A stretch of 64,000 nucleotides of DNA from Cloeon dipterum (taxonomy: Eukaryota > Arthropoda > Insecta > Ephemeroptera > Baetidae). The translations under genes and the position numbers were made by a program. Shown here in pieces: positions 23,421 through 34,590 of this stretch. The notes below the pieces were generated by a model, which saw only the letters and a list, made by a program, of their open reading frames with translations, ran no database searches and was not told the origin of the DNA. The stretch covers positions 8,298,501 to 8,362,500 of the forward strand of contig NC_088787.1 of the NCBI RefSeq assembly GCF_949628265.1, read 5' to 3'. How positions within the stretch are numbered: the first letter of the stretch is position 1; every line of letters starts with the position of its first letter.

Positions 23421-24758
23421 TACTATGGTGTCTGCTGGTATTTCCGGCCAGCGCTAGTATCCGACCACAAAGAGCACTGCGCCCCCTAGAGCCAATTGAA
23501 AAACGAAAAAATGTCGCACATACACAGTGCTACCTTCTTATTTTAGATCGATATACTACATACTACATAATATATCCCAATTTTGTCGTGAAGTAGAAAC
23601 CCGTGGCAAATAAAGTTGAGACATATGATGTAAAAGCTTTCCAGTGCGTCATCTTGAATTAGGAGCTGTCGTCAAGAATTATGGACAGGAAGAATGGTTC
23701 ATGAGTAGACATCTGAGCCAGCCGCGCCGAGCCAGTGGACTCACTCAGCCGATCCTTTTCTCGAGCCGCCGACCTTTTTTATCGGCTCAGCCGCGCCAGC
23801 CAGCCACCCATACACAATTTTAATCTTTATCATTTTTTCATTTCACGTGCCCTAGAGTTAAAAAATTTCGCGTCGTTCTCTATTTCACGGAAATTTTTTC
23901 TCAAGTATAGTTCATACACCGTTCATACTCAATAAGTCGACTGTCCTAAAAAACGATGTTTTTCGTGTTACTTGCAACCTTATGTAACTCGCAACCATCA
24001 GAGATTGCAAAACCGCATTTTTTCGGAAAAACCCCTACGCAGTGCAAAAAACTATTTTGAGCGTTTTTTCCAAACAAATGCATTTTTATGGAAGATAAAA
24101 AATTCTCATGATGGATAACAAAAAATAGGAATTTTTACAAAATCAGTAAAAGAGCCACTAATTGTTTCACTAAGAGACCGAACATTTTAACTGTTTAATT
24201 TTTATTTTATCACATCAAATCACCAAGGAAACAAAAACATTTACAGATACACAAGCCAAAATTATTAAATCACACTGTAATATGCTTGGGTAAAAATGTT
24301 GAGAGAAAATAAAGTAAAGCTTTACAGAAATTTTTAAAAAATTGTTCTGAATTTTACCTAAAATTCAAATTTAAATATAAAAAACCTTTTAAATTTTCCA
24401 GCTAGCCGTTTATATTTTAAATAAACTCAGCTCAAAAGTTGCATGCTAACCAAGCGGCGAACGCTGTCTCTTTGACAATCGTGTTTTATTTCGAAAGAAG
24501 ACTAATTTACCTCGTAATTCTCACACCATTGTAATAGATCGCAAATGAAGCGAAACAAAATCACATAAAAAACATTTAAATTCTCGAGTTTTCCGGCATA
24601 TTCTTAAATTGAACCGTTTCTCGATCCTGATTTCATTATGTATTGCACATCGTAGAGATAATCTACTGCTAAATTTCACAAACAATATCTTCAATGAATT
24701 AATTTATATTCAAGAATTCAAAATTTTGTCTTAATTGTTGGCTCCTCTTTAACTAAAA
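23421..24758. other. F-G spacer
   Basis: No gene is supported. 23430-23560 is GC-richer and includes GCGCCCCCTAGAGCC. 23710-23810 has repeated GAGCC/GCCGCGCC words. 23940-24190 contains a block with a relative near 59280-59340. 24200-24320 resembles the + strand 3' flanks (CCAAGGAAAC, TTTACAGATAC). 24460-24700 is the dispersed repeat also at 18130-18370 and 52090-52320. Confidence 0.45.
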
Positions 24759-27700
24759 TCAAATTGATTCACATGCGAATATTTTTCTTGCACCCGTCAT
24801 GTACCTGCCCAGTTTATATGCAAAATTCACTGTTGCACATGACTGGCTGGTGGTAACGAGTGAAGCGTCAAAAGTCATCCAACTTGCATAGCCGAATGGG
24901 AGGTCAGAGAAGCAGTTTTTGGTGGAAAGGCCTGGTAGCCTAACAGCCGCCGTGGAGTAATAAAAGTTTGGTGAAGCAGTTCCCTCTGAGTTACAAAATT
25001 AAAATTCATTATAGAATAAATCTTTTTTTTTCAGAACCAAGACTGATGTTACTTTAAACTTTCATAATTGTAGGTATTTAAAGAAACAAAGGTTAATTTT
25101 CCTCATTTAAAAATTGAATTGTACAGTATGGAACACAACATTAGGAGTTGTCATCTAATAAATAATGATTGAGACTCACGTAATTTGTTACTAAACAAGC
25201 AGTCAGCTTTGGCTTTTGTGTCAATTGTCAGCAAGCGCATGCCAAGCGCGCAACATGCAGACATCAGCTCCGAGACAGATCCCTTTATTAACGGAATTAA
25301 ATGAAATAATTTCCTTTTCAGTGAGTCCTACCGGCACGGGCCAGAGTCCAGTGAAAAATCTTTTTCCGCATGCAACCGTAACTGTTCCAATGATTCCGTC
25401 CACCGTAACCGTGGAACCTGTTGGTGATTTTACCAAAATGAAAAAATTGAAATAACTTAAATTCAGTTTCCAACCACTAGCAGCAGCAAAAATAGCATTT
25501 TGCCAATCAGGCTGAAATTTTTTTGGATAAGACTGAGTAATGAGATTTATTTTTTAGCAATTTACATTTATGACACATCGGTGTTTGTTAGGACAGAGTG
25601 AAGTGATTGTTGGCGGCAGCCATGATTTTTTCTCCTAAAAAACGTTTTATAACCAAAATTTTAGTTCATAAAATAAATCACACAGTGATGGTTGGTTCGA
25701 TTGCAGCCACAAGTTTCATAGTTGCAGTCGGCGCCTTTACCAATCCGCATCCAAGCAGTCCTGATGCTCTTTCACACATGTCTCTCACGGCTAATTAATT
25801 TATATTATAGTCGTTATAATTTAAAATACTTTGATATAAATTGAGTTTACTTCTGCTTTGCGCTTTGCAAGCACTTGCTGTTCCGTAATTTTGCGTCAAA
25901 GTCGCCTCGCTATCTTGAGAAGTTGCCCAAATGTTGGAATAAATTCTTGGTTCATTCATCTTGCCATTAGCAAACTAAAAGAAAATGCAAAAAATTTTAA
26001 GTAAGTTAATTAAAATAATTTATTTTCGTTGCTACCAAGTTGGTATTTTCACTATAGCATTTCATGAAGCACTTCATTCGGGGACTGGGATTGATGCTTG
26101 TCCAAACCGTCGCAAGTTCAGCTTAAATCATAGGTTATTAATTTATGTATGCGTATTTTCATATTATACCAGGGAAAATATTAGGCTCGCAATCAATAAT
26201 ATTAAAACTATAATAAAAAACATATACACACTCTTTACAATTACGAAAAAAATTAATGGCACTACCCTGTGTGAAAAGTTGATTCAAGACAGTTAGCTAA
26301 TTTTCCACACAGGGTAGAGTTTTTCTTAATTAAAAAAGGGCCCGCGCTAAAAATGTTCCCAAGCTACAATGGATTTTTTAACTATACTTTTAAGAATAAG
26401 TTTAAAGATAAAAAACCATACTTGGTGTTATATTATAAGCCGCAATACACTCCAACTCGTGAGCCTTCACCTTGTTTGAAGTTCTACCCTGCAATGCCAA
26501 ATTATTTACTTACCATCTAACTGACTAGCAAATCCTAAAGAAATCACACCTCACAAATGTATCTGAGCTTTGCAGTGCAAGGTTCGTCGCTGAGCAGAGC
26601 TTGTTTGTTGAAAGCATTGACCGCTAGGCAGTCTTGGTTACTCGGACCGGTATCGTCAGGCTGATTTTGCATCCAAAAACTTTCGTTCCAGTTGATGGTT
26701 CGGTTCGTCGAGCAGAAGCCGTAGGTGCCTTCACAGCCGGCGTCCGAACCGGCCGTCCAAAATTTCCCAGTTGCAATAGAAAGGTCTAAAAATATAATGT
26801 TTCAATGCAGAGGTGTTCTCTTCATTTGACAGAGTTTGATACTTTTGAAAGCCCTAGCGAGAAAGTTGAATTTGTAGCCTTGGTGCAGACTCAGCAGCGT
26901 CAAATCCAGCGCACAGCATGCGGCCAGTGCTTCGTCAAACTGAATTTAATCATTTCAAACGAAAAATTGTAATTTTATAAGTTAAAATATAATAAATATA
27001 ATCTAATGAGATTGTATTGTGTGAAATTATAAAGTTAACAAAATTCAATGTAGATTGATATTAAAGATATTGAGTGTGAAAAACCGAACCGTTCTGATAT
27101 CGGAGTCTTTGCTTAGCATGAAAGTCCGGTAATCAATGTCCACCCACACTCCGTGATCATTTGGAGCTGTTTTTTTTTACATTTTATTAGATTTTTACAT
27201 TTTAAAAATCCCTATGATCATTCATACTCGTCAGGTAAGAAGTGGCTCCATCAGGTAGAATAGTGTGGAAAGAAGGCTTTAAAATTAAAAGCAGTTAACA
27301 GTATGATTTTTATATAAAGAATTCTCCGAGTTACGTGAATTGTGCAATTCATGTAGGGACATTCTGGAAAGCTACACTTTGGTTTCGGCGTTGTTGGGCC
27401 CTTTGGAAATAAATTTCATTTCTCTCGCCATCAAAATCAGCAATGCGTCATACAACACACGAGTTGGGCGTCACGCGCTCGCAATTCCGATCGTCTAGTT
27501 GCACAACTGTTTCGTTAAACATCAGAATATTGATCATGACGCAGTCCTCAGTTCCGTTTGTGTTGCTTGGTTGTGCGTAACGCCAGTAGTTAGTTTTGAA
27601 CGTGGTTCGCTTGTCGTACCACACGAATGTGGTTGGGTCCATTCGTTTTCCAGTCGACCAGAAGCGAACGTTGTACTTCCAATTCGGGCCTATACTAGAA

Positions 27701-29507
27701 ATTAAAATAAAAAGAATCAAAATAAGTTTATTTATACCGTCAATAAATTTGCTGAGACAAGAACGCTTCCAATCGTTTTCTACCATCAAAGGCAACATGC
27801 CAATGCTGCAGCAAAAGTCGAAATTTTGTTTGAAGTTCATCTAGAAATATCGAGATGCTAAAATATACAGAACGATTTAAATAAGATTTTCATACTAATT
27901 CATTTCCGAAGAAGTATAGTGATCCGCATGCCTCTTCCCATCCACCGTACTCTTCATAATCTAAAATTTTCCCTTGCTTATTTATTTTAAGTATATATAA
28001 ATTTAGTAATAATACCGATAAGACTTCCGTCAGCACCAAATAACGATTGCTAAAGTATCAAAAATTAGTAAAAAACAGTTGACTAGATTGTTTAATTCAT
28101 ATTTGCATTCTTGACGCAGTTCCACGGATACGCTTCTCCAAACTTCATAAAATATGTTAATATTTAAAGGCACAAAGAGTATTTCTTAAGGCTACTTACT
28201 TCTCCCTGTAGTAGTTCCATTGGTGGCTCCGTGATGGGAGCTTCTGTCTTTTTTGGAGTTGTTTCTTCCGTCGGCTCATCAGGGAAAGTGGCAATATCAC
28301 TCACGGATTCATTTGAAATTGTAGAATTATCCAAATTGTCTTGCACGTCCGTTGTTGACTCAATTGGTGCGATTGTACTCGAATTCTCGCTTGAAGTTGT
28401 CGAATTAGAGCCATTTTTCCAACCGGTTGTTAGCTCTGTTTGAGTCGGCCCTGTGGTGGTGGTTTGTGCAATTGAAGGAGTTGCTTGCGTAGAAATGGAT
28501 GACTCATTATCAAATTTTGTAGTTGCTGAAATTTTTCAAGTATTTAGTTTTGTTAGATGATGATGAGTTGATGGTTTAAATCTAAATCGGCGCATCTTAA
28601 TAACTTACCTTCACACCGAGATAATTAAAAAGAAGATTTTTCGGAGAGCAATTTTTGAAGTTGTGCAAAAAATAGTAAAAATTGGCTCCTAAACCATTTG
28701 AAATTTTTTTTTCATCCTTCTTAAATCCCCAACCCTATATTACAATTCAATTATTTATTTTTATTTTACCTTTTAATACGGTTGAGGAATTTGATAATGA
28801 ATTGAACGACTTAGTTGAGAGATCAGCTGATGTCTCAGCAGATTCAATAAATAGCCGAGTAGAAAAATCAGCTGTATTGGAAATCTGGCTTGAAGAATCT
28901 GGATCACTCGTTATCTGGCCAGAGGAATCGAAACCATCATTTGTCAATGGTTCAGGGCCATGCAATTTCGACCCTCCTGTTTCGATTTGTGTCAAACCCG
29001 GTATTTCAGGAGTGGTGATTTCTTCCGAGGGAAAAGAATTTTTAGATCGATCTCTGTTCTCATCAATCAGACCGTGTTTGTCGCTGTTTGTAGTTGAGAG
29101 TAAATTTGATGTTGGACTAAGTGTTATGTTAAATTTTGTAGACTTTTTCTTGGACACTTGGTTTATGCAGGAATTTTTGCCACAGCATTTGATTATGTAT
29201 TGCCGAGATATTTTTTCTGAAAAAAAAATATATATTTAGCATTTCAATATATTTATAAAATTTTTCTTCACTAATGGAAGCAGACATTACAATTAAACAA
29301 AATTATTTTATAAAATCACAATACATATTTTAACATTTTACACTCACTGGATGAACCTTTCCTCGTATTTTTCCTGCCTTTTCCATCGATGTAAATCATA
29401 AGCTGACAGAATTAAAAGGGTAATTCCATTTTGAAATTTTGATTGATTCGTACCGAAAAGAGCACCAAAACGAGAAGAGTAACGTTTTTTGAAAAAAGGG
29501 CAGCCAT
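24759..29507 (-). CDS. Copy G: secreted mucin-CTLD-CTLD-odorant-binding-CTLD mosaic protein, 928 aa, 23 exons
   Basis: Same exon plan as F: N-terminal exons 29507-28200 (linker exons 29216-28770 and 28525-28200), CTLD1 module 28142-27454, CTLD2 module 27400-26550, odorant-binding module 26488-25684, CTLD3 module 25634-24759. All spliced frames are open. CTLD1 has QPSN and CTLD2 has QPDD. The six odorant-binding cysteines are present with C5-x8-C6. The exon 28142-28107 again ends in AAT|GCAAAT, a GC donor shared with F. The signal peptide begins MAALFSK. Near-identity to F in introns as well as exons indicates a recent tandem duplication on the - strand. Confidence 0.87.
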
Positions 29508-29790
29508 TTTTGTCCGACACGCTGTGAATTTTTCATTTGAATATTTTTAACACTTTAACATTATTTAATTGACAACGATGGGTTCAGGTTGATATTGACA
29601 TGATTTGTAAATATTTTTCATCAGGTGTAAATTTTGTAACAAGTTTTGAAAAGCAAACTTCCTACCTTCCCTTTTTGAGTAGATCAGCAAGTCGAATGTT
29701 GCAGTCAAGGCATCACATATTATTCATCTGCTAGGTTTCGTGTAGCGCAGAAAAATCTAGCACCATCGTCTTCCTGTTTCACTCACCGAC
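29508..29790 (-). promoter_or_regulatory. Likely 5'UTR exon and leader intron of copy G
   Basis: Counterpart of the block upstream of F. The likely noncoding exon ends at 29666 (GGAAG|GTAGGA) and rejoins at 29521 (CACAG|CGTGTCGG), 14 bases before the ATG at 29507. The region 29676-29781 is strongly conserved with 23307-23418. Confidence 0.45.
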
Positions 29791-30569
29791 GTCAATGTAG
29801 TTCAACCATTTTGTTTTGTATTATTTACAAACTGTACGTAGTAACAGGAAATGTTTGGATTTTGCACATACCGTGGGAAGCATTTGTTGTTGAAAAGCGA
29901 CCCATATGCTGCTTGATAAAGTTCTTGGAACCATGTTTTTAAAATCTCCTAATTTTTTTTTTCAATCAGATTTGGTCGAGTTTCCACACAGACTATTGGT
30001 TTTTGGAAGGATAACAAATTGTAAAGATTCTCTAGAAATGAATTTAAATTAAAGGAGTAATCGGTTTTAGCAAAAATATTCATGCAACGAAAGTGCTAAA
30101 TTTTAAATGCTACAAAAAGTATCACCATAATGGTTTTTCTTCTCATGAGTGGTCCCAATTACGTAAAACGAAAATAGGTACACTTAAATTTCTCCGCTCG
30201 AAACCGGGCTGCAGAGCCTTTTGTTAGTTTTGTTTTCACTGACAACTTCCTATCAACTCATCAATTCTGACGCCAAACTACGGTCCTTCGTTGTTTTGGC
30301 CCTCTCCTAAATATCGTGGGGATTTTATTTTATACAAACATTTTGTCATTTTATCGCAAAAAAATAAACCACATTAAAATTGCTTGAATAGAGTAAAATC
30401 CTTTTCGCAGTTGTGTTCTTGACTGATTAAGGTTGATATTCTGTAATATCCTCTTGCTATAAAATCTATTTTTTTATGTGCATCATGATTGAACGCTGTT
30501 GTATTGATTTTATCCCTTAGCACAACAAGTACTTTTTAAAACTAAAATTTAAAAACAATATTATCACTC

Positions 30570-31860
30570 TGCGAACAAACGCCTTTCACGTGAATAGGAA
30601 ACTGTGCCGCAGAGCAGACTTTCAGAGCAGGTTGCAAACCTACCAGTCAATATTCACTTTCGCTGTTGGCAATGCATGGCGGAGGCCCAGGGTCTTTTGC
30701 CTCGTTTAAAATCTCCTTTTTGTTAATTTATGCGGAAACAATAATCCACAATCCAGTTGAAAAGATCGTTCAAATACAACAGATTTACAAGAAATATATT
30801 TCTTACAGTAAGTCCTTGCCAATAGTTGCATTTGCGTTAATCAGTCAAATATACAGTCACGAAGATTTGGTCGCTTAAAAGTGTAACATCCATATCTATC
30901 CAAGAACCGTGACTAAATGGAAAGTAAAGAAAAACAGTTTTTAGTTTATAAAGAATCAAGTTAGACAGTAGCAGTCACGTAAACCGTATTCAAAAGTACT
31001 TCTAGCTCATACACAAATGAAATGTGGAATTATAATTTAACCTCACAACTTATCAGCAAATTTCTGCCCAAAAACGTTATGTGGTTTTATTTCCAATTAT
31101 TGTATGTATCTATGAAAAGGCAGAATAAACAAGGACAATAAACAAGGACCAGCCCGTTGGCTCGCATTGTTAAGGCATTCTCAGGGGTGTCAAAGCAATG
31201 AGAGGTATTTGAGCAGTTCGGAGATCTAATACTGGCTACCCAATGTCGAACATGGCAAAAAGTGGTTAGTTTAGTGACTCGAAATGCTCAAATTGCTCAA
31301 CGGGCTGGGAGGCGACTCGCTACTTGCTGCTTTGCACCTTTCCAGCATGCGTGATTTGGCTTCACGGGACGAATGTCTAGCGTTTCAATGCAGTCCTCGG
31401 TGCGGAGGCAAGTGGCTCTTGAGTGGGCTGGGTCCCTGTGCGGCCCGGTGCGCCCATGTTATCCGTTCGCGGTGTTATTGGGACCCGGGTTTCAGCATTC
31501 GTGCTAGTGCAGTGCGCGCCCTTCCCGGTCCTCCGGTCCTCGGGCAGGGATAAAAAGAGCAAAAAAAAAAGAATTTCCTCCGTTTAATCGTACGTATTAT
31601 GAATTTTCTTCACTTGATATTCACGAAGATTATACTTGAAATGAGCTTTCACCTTACTGCAAAATCCACAAAAGAATCACGTAAATGACGATCGACTTGT
31701 GTTGATTTTGAGCCAGACTTTAAATCCTATTTTAAGGTTCAAACCATCTTATTTGTTTAAACTTAAAAATTATAGTGCTAAAATTTCCAAAAATAATTAC
31801 ACGAGGTGATTTTCATTGAATTTAAAAGCATCTGCTTGTAAATTCTATTTATTGATTAAT
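30570..31860 (+). repeat. Spacer repeat unit, copy 3, interrupted by an insertion
   Basis: Left half 30570-31060 matches 11950-12360 (ACGCCTTTCACGTGAATAGG, CAGAGCAGACTTTCAGAGC, TTTGCCTCGTTTAAAATC). The match resumes at 31571 with GAATTTCCTCCGTTTA, equivalent to 12362 on. The unit keeps + orientation although the neighbouring genes are on the - strand. Confidence 0.6.
31070..31570 (+). mobile_element. LINE-like retroposon fragment with poly(A) tail, copy 2
   Basis: GC-rich 500-bp insertion inside the spacer unit, ending in GGGATAAAAAGAGC followed by ten A residues. Its last 240 bp match 12719-12955 closely; the longer left part here suggests the other copy is more 5'-truncated. Target duplications were not obvious. 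No protein domain is recognisable, so a SINE or processed sequence remains possible. Confidence 0.55.
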
Positions 31861-31969
31861 CTAGATGCATTTTTTGCATTCATTTTTCATTTAATCAAAC
31901 AAACATTGCAACCACAACAATAATACAGGAACAAACTAATACATAATATGCCACGATTAAAAAGTTTTG

Positions 31970-32330
31970 AACCAAATCCTACTTTGTATCTTCTATATAA
32001 CGTAACCAAGCCCACTGACTCGCAATGTTTGAGCGTGTGCACTTGCAATGTGAAAAATCCGAGCGATGTTTGGGGGTTAAGTGCGGGACTCCCTTTGCAT
32101 TGCGAATGATGAGTCCAATTTGATTTAGGAGCATTGCGAAAGCTTCCCGACTCACTGCTAGCTGGTTTTTACCTTTTTCCAGCATGCGTGAATTAATTTC
32201 ACGGGTCAAATTCAAGTGTTTCAATAAAGTACCTCGGAACGGAGGCAGCAAAACAAGAAGGTCCTTTTCTTGACTGTTCTTCCTCCAGGCGCTTATTATC
32301 ATGTTTGAAATTTTATTTGAATTCAAAGTA
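31970..32330 (+). mobile_element. Diverged older relative of the LINE-like fragment
   Basis: Contains TTTTTCCAGCATGCGTGAATT, TTTCACGGGTCAAAT, TTTCAATAAAGTACCTCGG and CGGAGGCAGCAAAAC in the same order as 31330-31420. The left part resembles 31140-31260 (CCCACTGACTCGCAATG against CCGTTGGCTCGCATTG). It is AT-drifted, so probably an older insertion of the same family. Confidence 0.45.
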
Positions 32331-32897
32331 GTATACATACAAGTTGCTAGCCAATCTTGAAAGAGATAAACTGATCAAGAAAAGTGAAATAAAACATTTC
32401 CTAAGCATTTTGTCTTGTTTTCTTTATCAGAAGGATATGATAGTTGATTTTTTTTCAAACTACATTATGGCTAAAACCTGCGAGTGTCATGTGGGAATCC
32501 CAGTCACAGTTTGCGCGACCATTTTTCAAACCAATCTGTCAGAAGAGAAAATGGGACAAACGCTTCGTATTCAAAATAATAAACCATTCTTACTCTAACT
32601 GAAAACTGGAGCATCGACCTAGTTAGGTTTTTCACGTTTGGTAATATGATTTTGTGTTTATTTTTTTCATTGGCACATCAATTTCTGACGGTTTTGAGCT
32701 CAATAATATGTTCTCCTTTGCCAAATAGGGTCCCCATTTTATAAACGTTTTGTTTCTATGTTTCAAAGATTCTCTCAGCATACCATAAATTTTTAGAAAC
32801 GATTCCGCTGTTGGCTCAGTTTTAAAATGGATGGAAATGAAAACACAAACATTGAATAATCAAAATTATCAATAACTTTATTTAATATAAAATTGAA

Positions 32898-33703
32898 TCA
32901 AAGAGATTCGTACGCAAGATTTTGTTATTGAGGGGCTGCTAACAATAAGGTCGTTTCCTGAAAGGTTGCTAAGGTCGTGTCCTGAAGGGTTGCTCAGGCT
33001 GAGGGGCTCCCGCTAGAGGTTTCAGAGTTTTTTCCACTTTTTTATAAAAATATTAATCTTTGAAATTATAAAGTTAAACAAAAATTATAAATACTTTTGA
33101 TGGTTGCTGAATCAGGTTCAGGATTGTCGGACTTAATTAGTCCAAGTAAGGATGATTAATTAATTTTATTTGTGCATATTTTGTTAAACCACTTACACTT
33201 TCGGTGAATGATGCACTTGGTTCGTCATTTTGATTTAAATCAGGTGATTCTGTACCAATTTCCTGCCCTGGTGGATCTGTGCCCTCCTGCTGATTTTCAG
33301 TTCCACCCTCATTAGCTCCAGGTCCGTCTGCTGAGCCGTTTGATGAGATTGCGTGAAGATTTTGCCCCGTCGGCTGCACATTTATTGGCTTTAAATTCGT
33401 AATTGATGTTCCTTGGCCTGAGCAGGTGTCATTGCCGCAGCAGTTGTAGATGTAGGATCGCCTTGTCTCCCTTGCTGTCGGCTTGTCTGAATCAATTTTT
33501 TGTTTGTGTATATTTTAAATTTATTTAAATAAGAAACTCACATAGCCCTGTTTTCCCAGCATATCTGTCTGGCTTTCCTGAGACACTCGTCACTGCAATC
33601 TGATTAGAATTGTTTTTTTTTAAAATTAAAATACTGTGATATATATTTTAATTCGCACCATTATCAGAATGCAAATGGTGATTGGATAAACCTTTGTAAT
33701 CAT
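32898..33703 (-). pseudogene. Copy I: internally deleted paralog of copy H (signal peptide and linker joined to the last few codons)
   Basis: On the - strand the ATG is at 33703 with a signal-peptide exon like H, then exon 2 (ATTGCAGTG...), the CCGNDTC linker exon encoding the same GPGANEGGTENQQ-type linker as H, and a short exon after TTAATTAAG. A few degenerate copies of the 24-bp linker repeat follow. Sequence then jumps to the final codons and 3' flank of the H gene, ending TGA at 32898. All CTLD and odorant-binding exons are missing. The join at 32918-32922 lies in GATTT, present at both parental sites in H. The third linker exon opens with a stop in the expected phase. It might still make a short secreted mucin-like peptide; most likely a dead fragment. 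Confidence 0.75.
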
Positions 33704-34590
33704 TGTCTAGACTGAATTGTGGTTCGGTTATGACTAAGCAGTGAGTTTTTCGTCCGCTTTTCAGACTGAAATTCGCAATAAGTGGGGGAATAACACGCTA
33801 CTGACCCACATACATGATGAGAGAGAATGGAAATTTCGCAATTGTACTAGTTCCAATTTCCATATCTATTTAACAACCGTTGCTGAATTGAAATTAAAAA
33901 AAAAATTAGTTATAAAGAATTAATCTAGTCAGACAATAGCTGTCACGTAAAACGTATTTAAAAGCGTTTCTAGCTCATTATAAATCGAGAAATTATAATT
34001 TAGCCTCATATTTAATTTAGACAGCGAAGTAATCTGTTTTATTTATCAGGAAGCATTGGTGCAATGATATCTGATTTTTTTTTCAATTTAAACATCATCG
34101 TTAAAATCTGCGAGTGTCATGTGGGAATCCCATTCGCAATTTGCGCTGCCATTTTTCAAACAAATCTGTCAGAAGAGAAAATGCGACAGACACAGGATTT
34201 CAAAACAATAAACCCATTCATTATAACTCACTCTAACTGTCACGGGAATATCAACTAGTTAGGTTTTCCCGTTTGGCAAAATAATTGTTTAAACTTTCAT
34301 TATAAATTAATTCTTTCTTTAATTCTTTATTCTTATTTAATTGTAAATCCGATTCAAAATCATGCATCAATTTCTGACGCTATTTGATACCAAATAACGT
34401 CCCCATTTGATGAATGTTTTTGTTCCCATATTTTATATTTATGGTTACAGTCTCTCACGTTTATACCAAAGCTTTTTTAACAAAGGTTAAACCATTGCTG
34501 TTTCAGTTTTAAAAAGGATATGGGAAGGAAAATACAAAAATTGATTGAATAAGCCAATTTACCAATAGCTTTATTTCAGATCAAATTGAA
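33704..34590. other. H-I spacer: partial spacer unit and 3' flank of H
   Basis: 33840-34040 resembles part of the spacer unit (CCATATCTATTTAACAACCG, AGACAATAGCTGTCACGTAAA). 34040-34520 matches 32390-32830, including GAGTGTCATGTGGGAATCCCA. TTTATT at 34570-34575 is a polyadenylation signal (AATAAA on the - strand) 16 bases beyond the stop of copy H. Confidence 0.5.

Larger units (their letters stand above)
29791..32880. other. G-I spacer: spacer unit interrupted by a retroposon, plus duplicated H-type 3' flank
   Basis: 29800-30560 is unique AT-rich sequence with nothing recognised. 30570-31060 and 31571-31860 are the two halves of spacer unit copy 3, split by the inserted element at about 31070-31570. 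31970-32330 is an older relative of that element. 32390-32830 matches 34040-34520, the 3' flank of copy H, which shows that copy I duplicated as a whole unit with flank. Confidence 0.5.

Noticed and set aside
28682-29239. 185-codon + strand open frame
   Set aside because: Antisense shadow of the mucin linker exon of copy G on the - strand, which has a consistent splice frame.
32344-34258. Two similar open frames (32344-32598 and 34064-34258, + strand) sharing ECHVGIP and FQTNLSEEKM
   Set aside because: They lie in the duplicated 3' flank of copies H and I. The similarity is nucleotide-level duplication with frame-breaking indels at both ends, and there is no signal peptide, splice context or domain.
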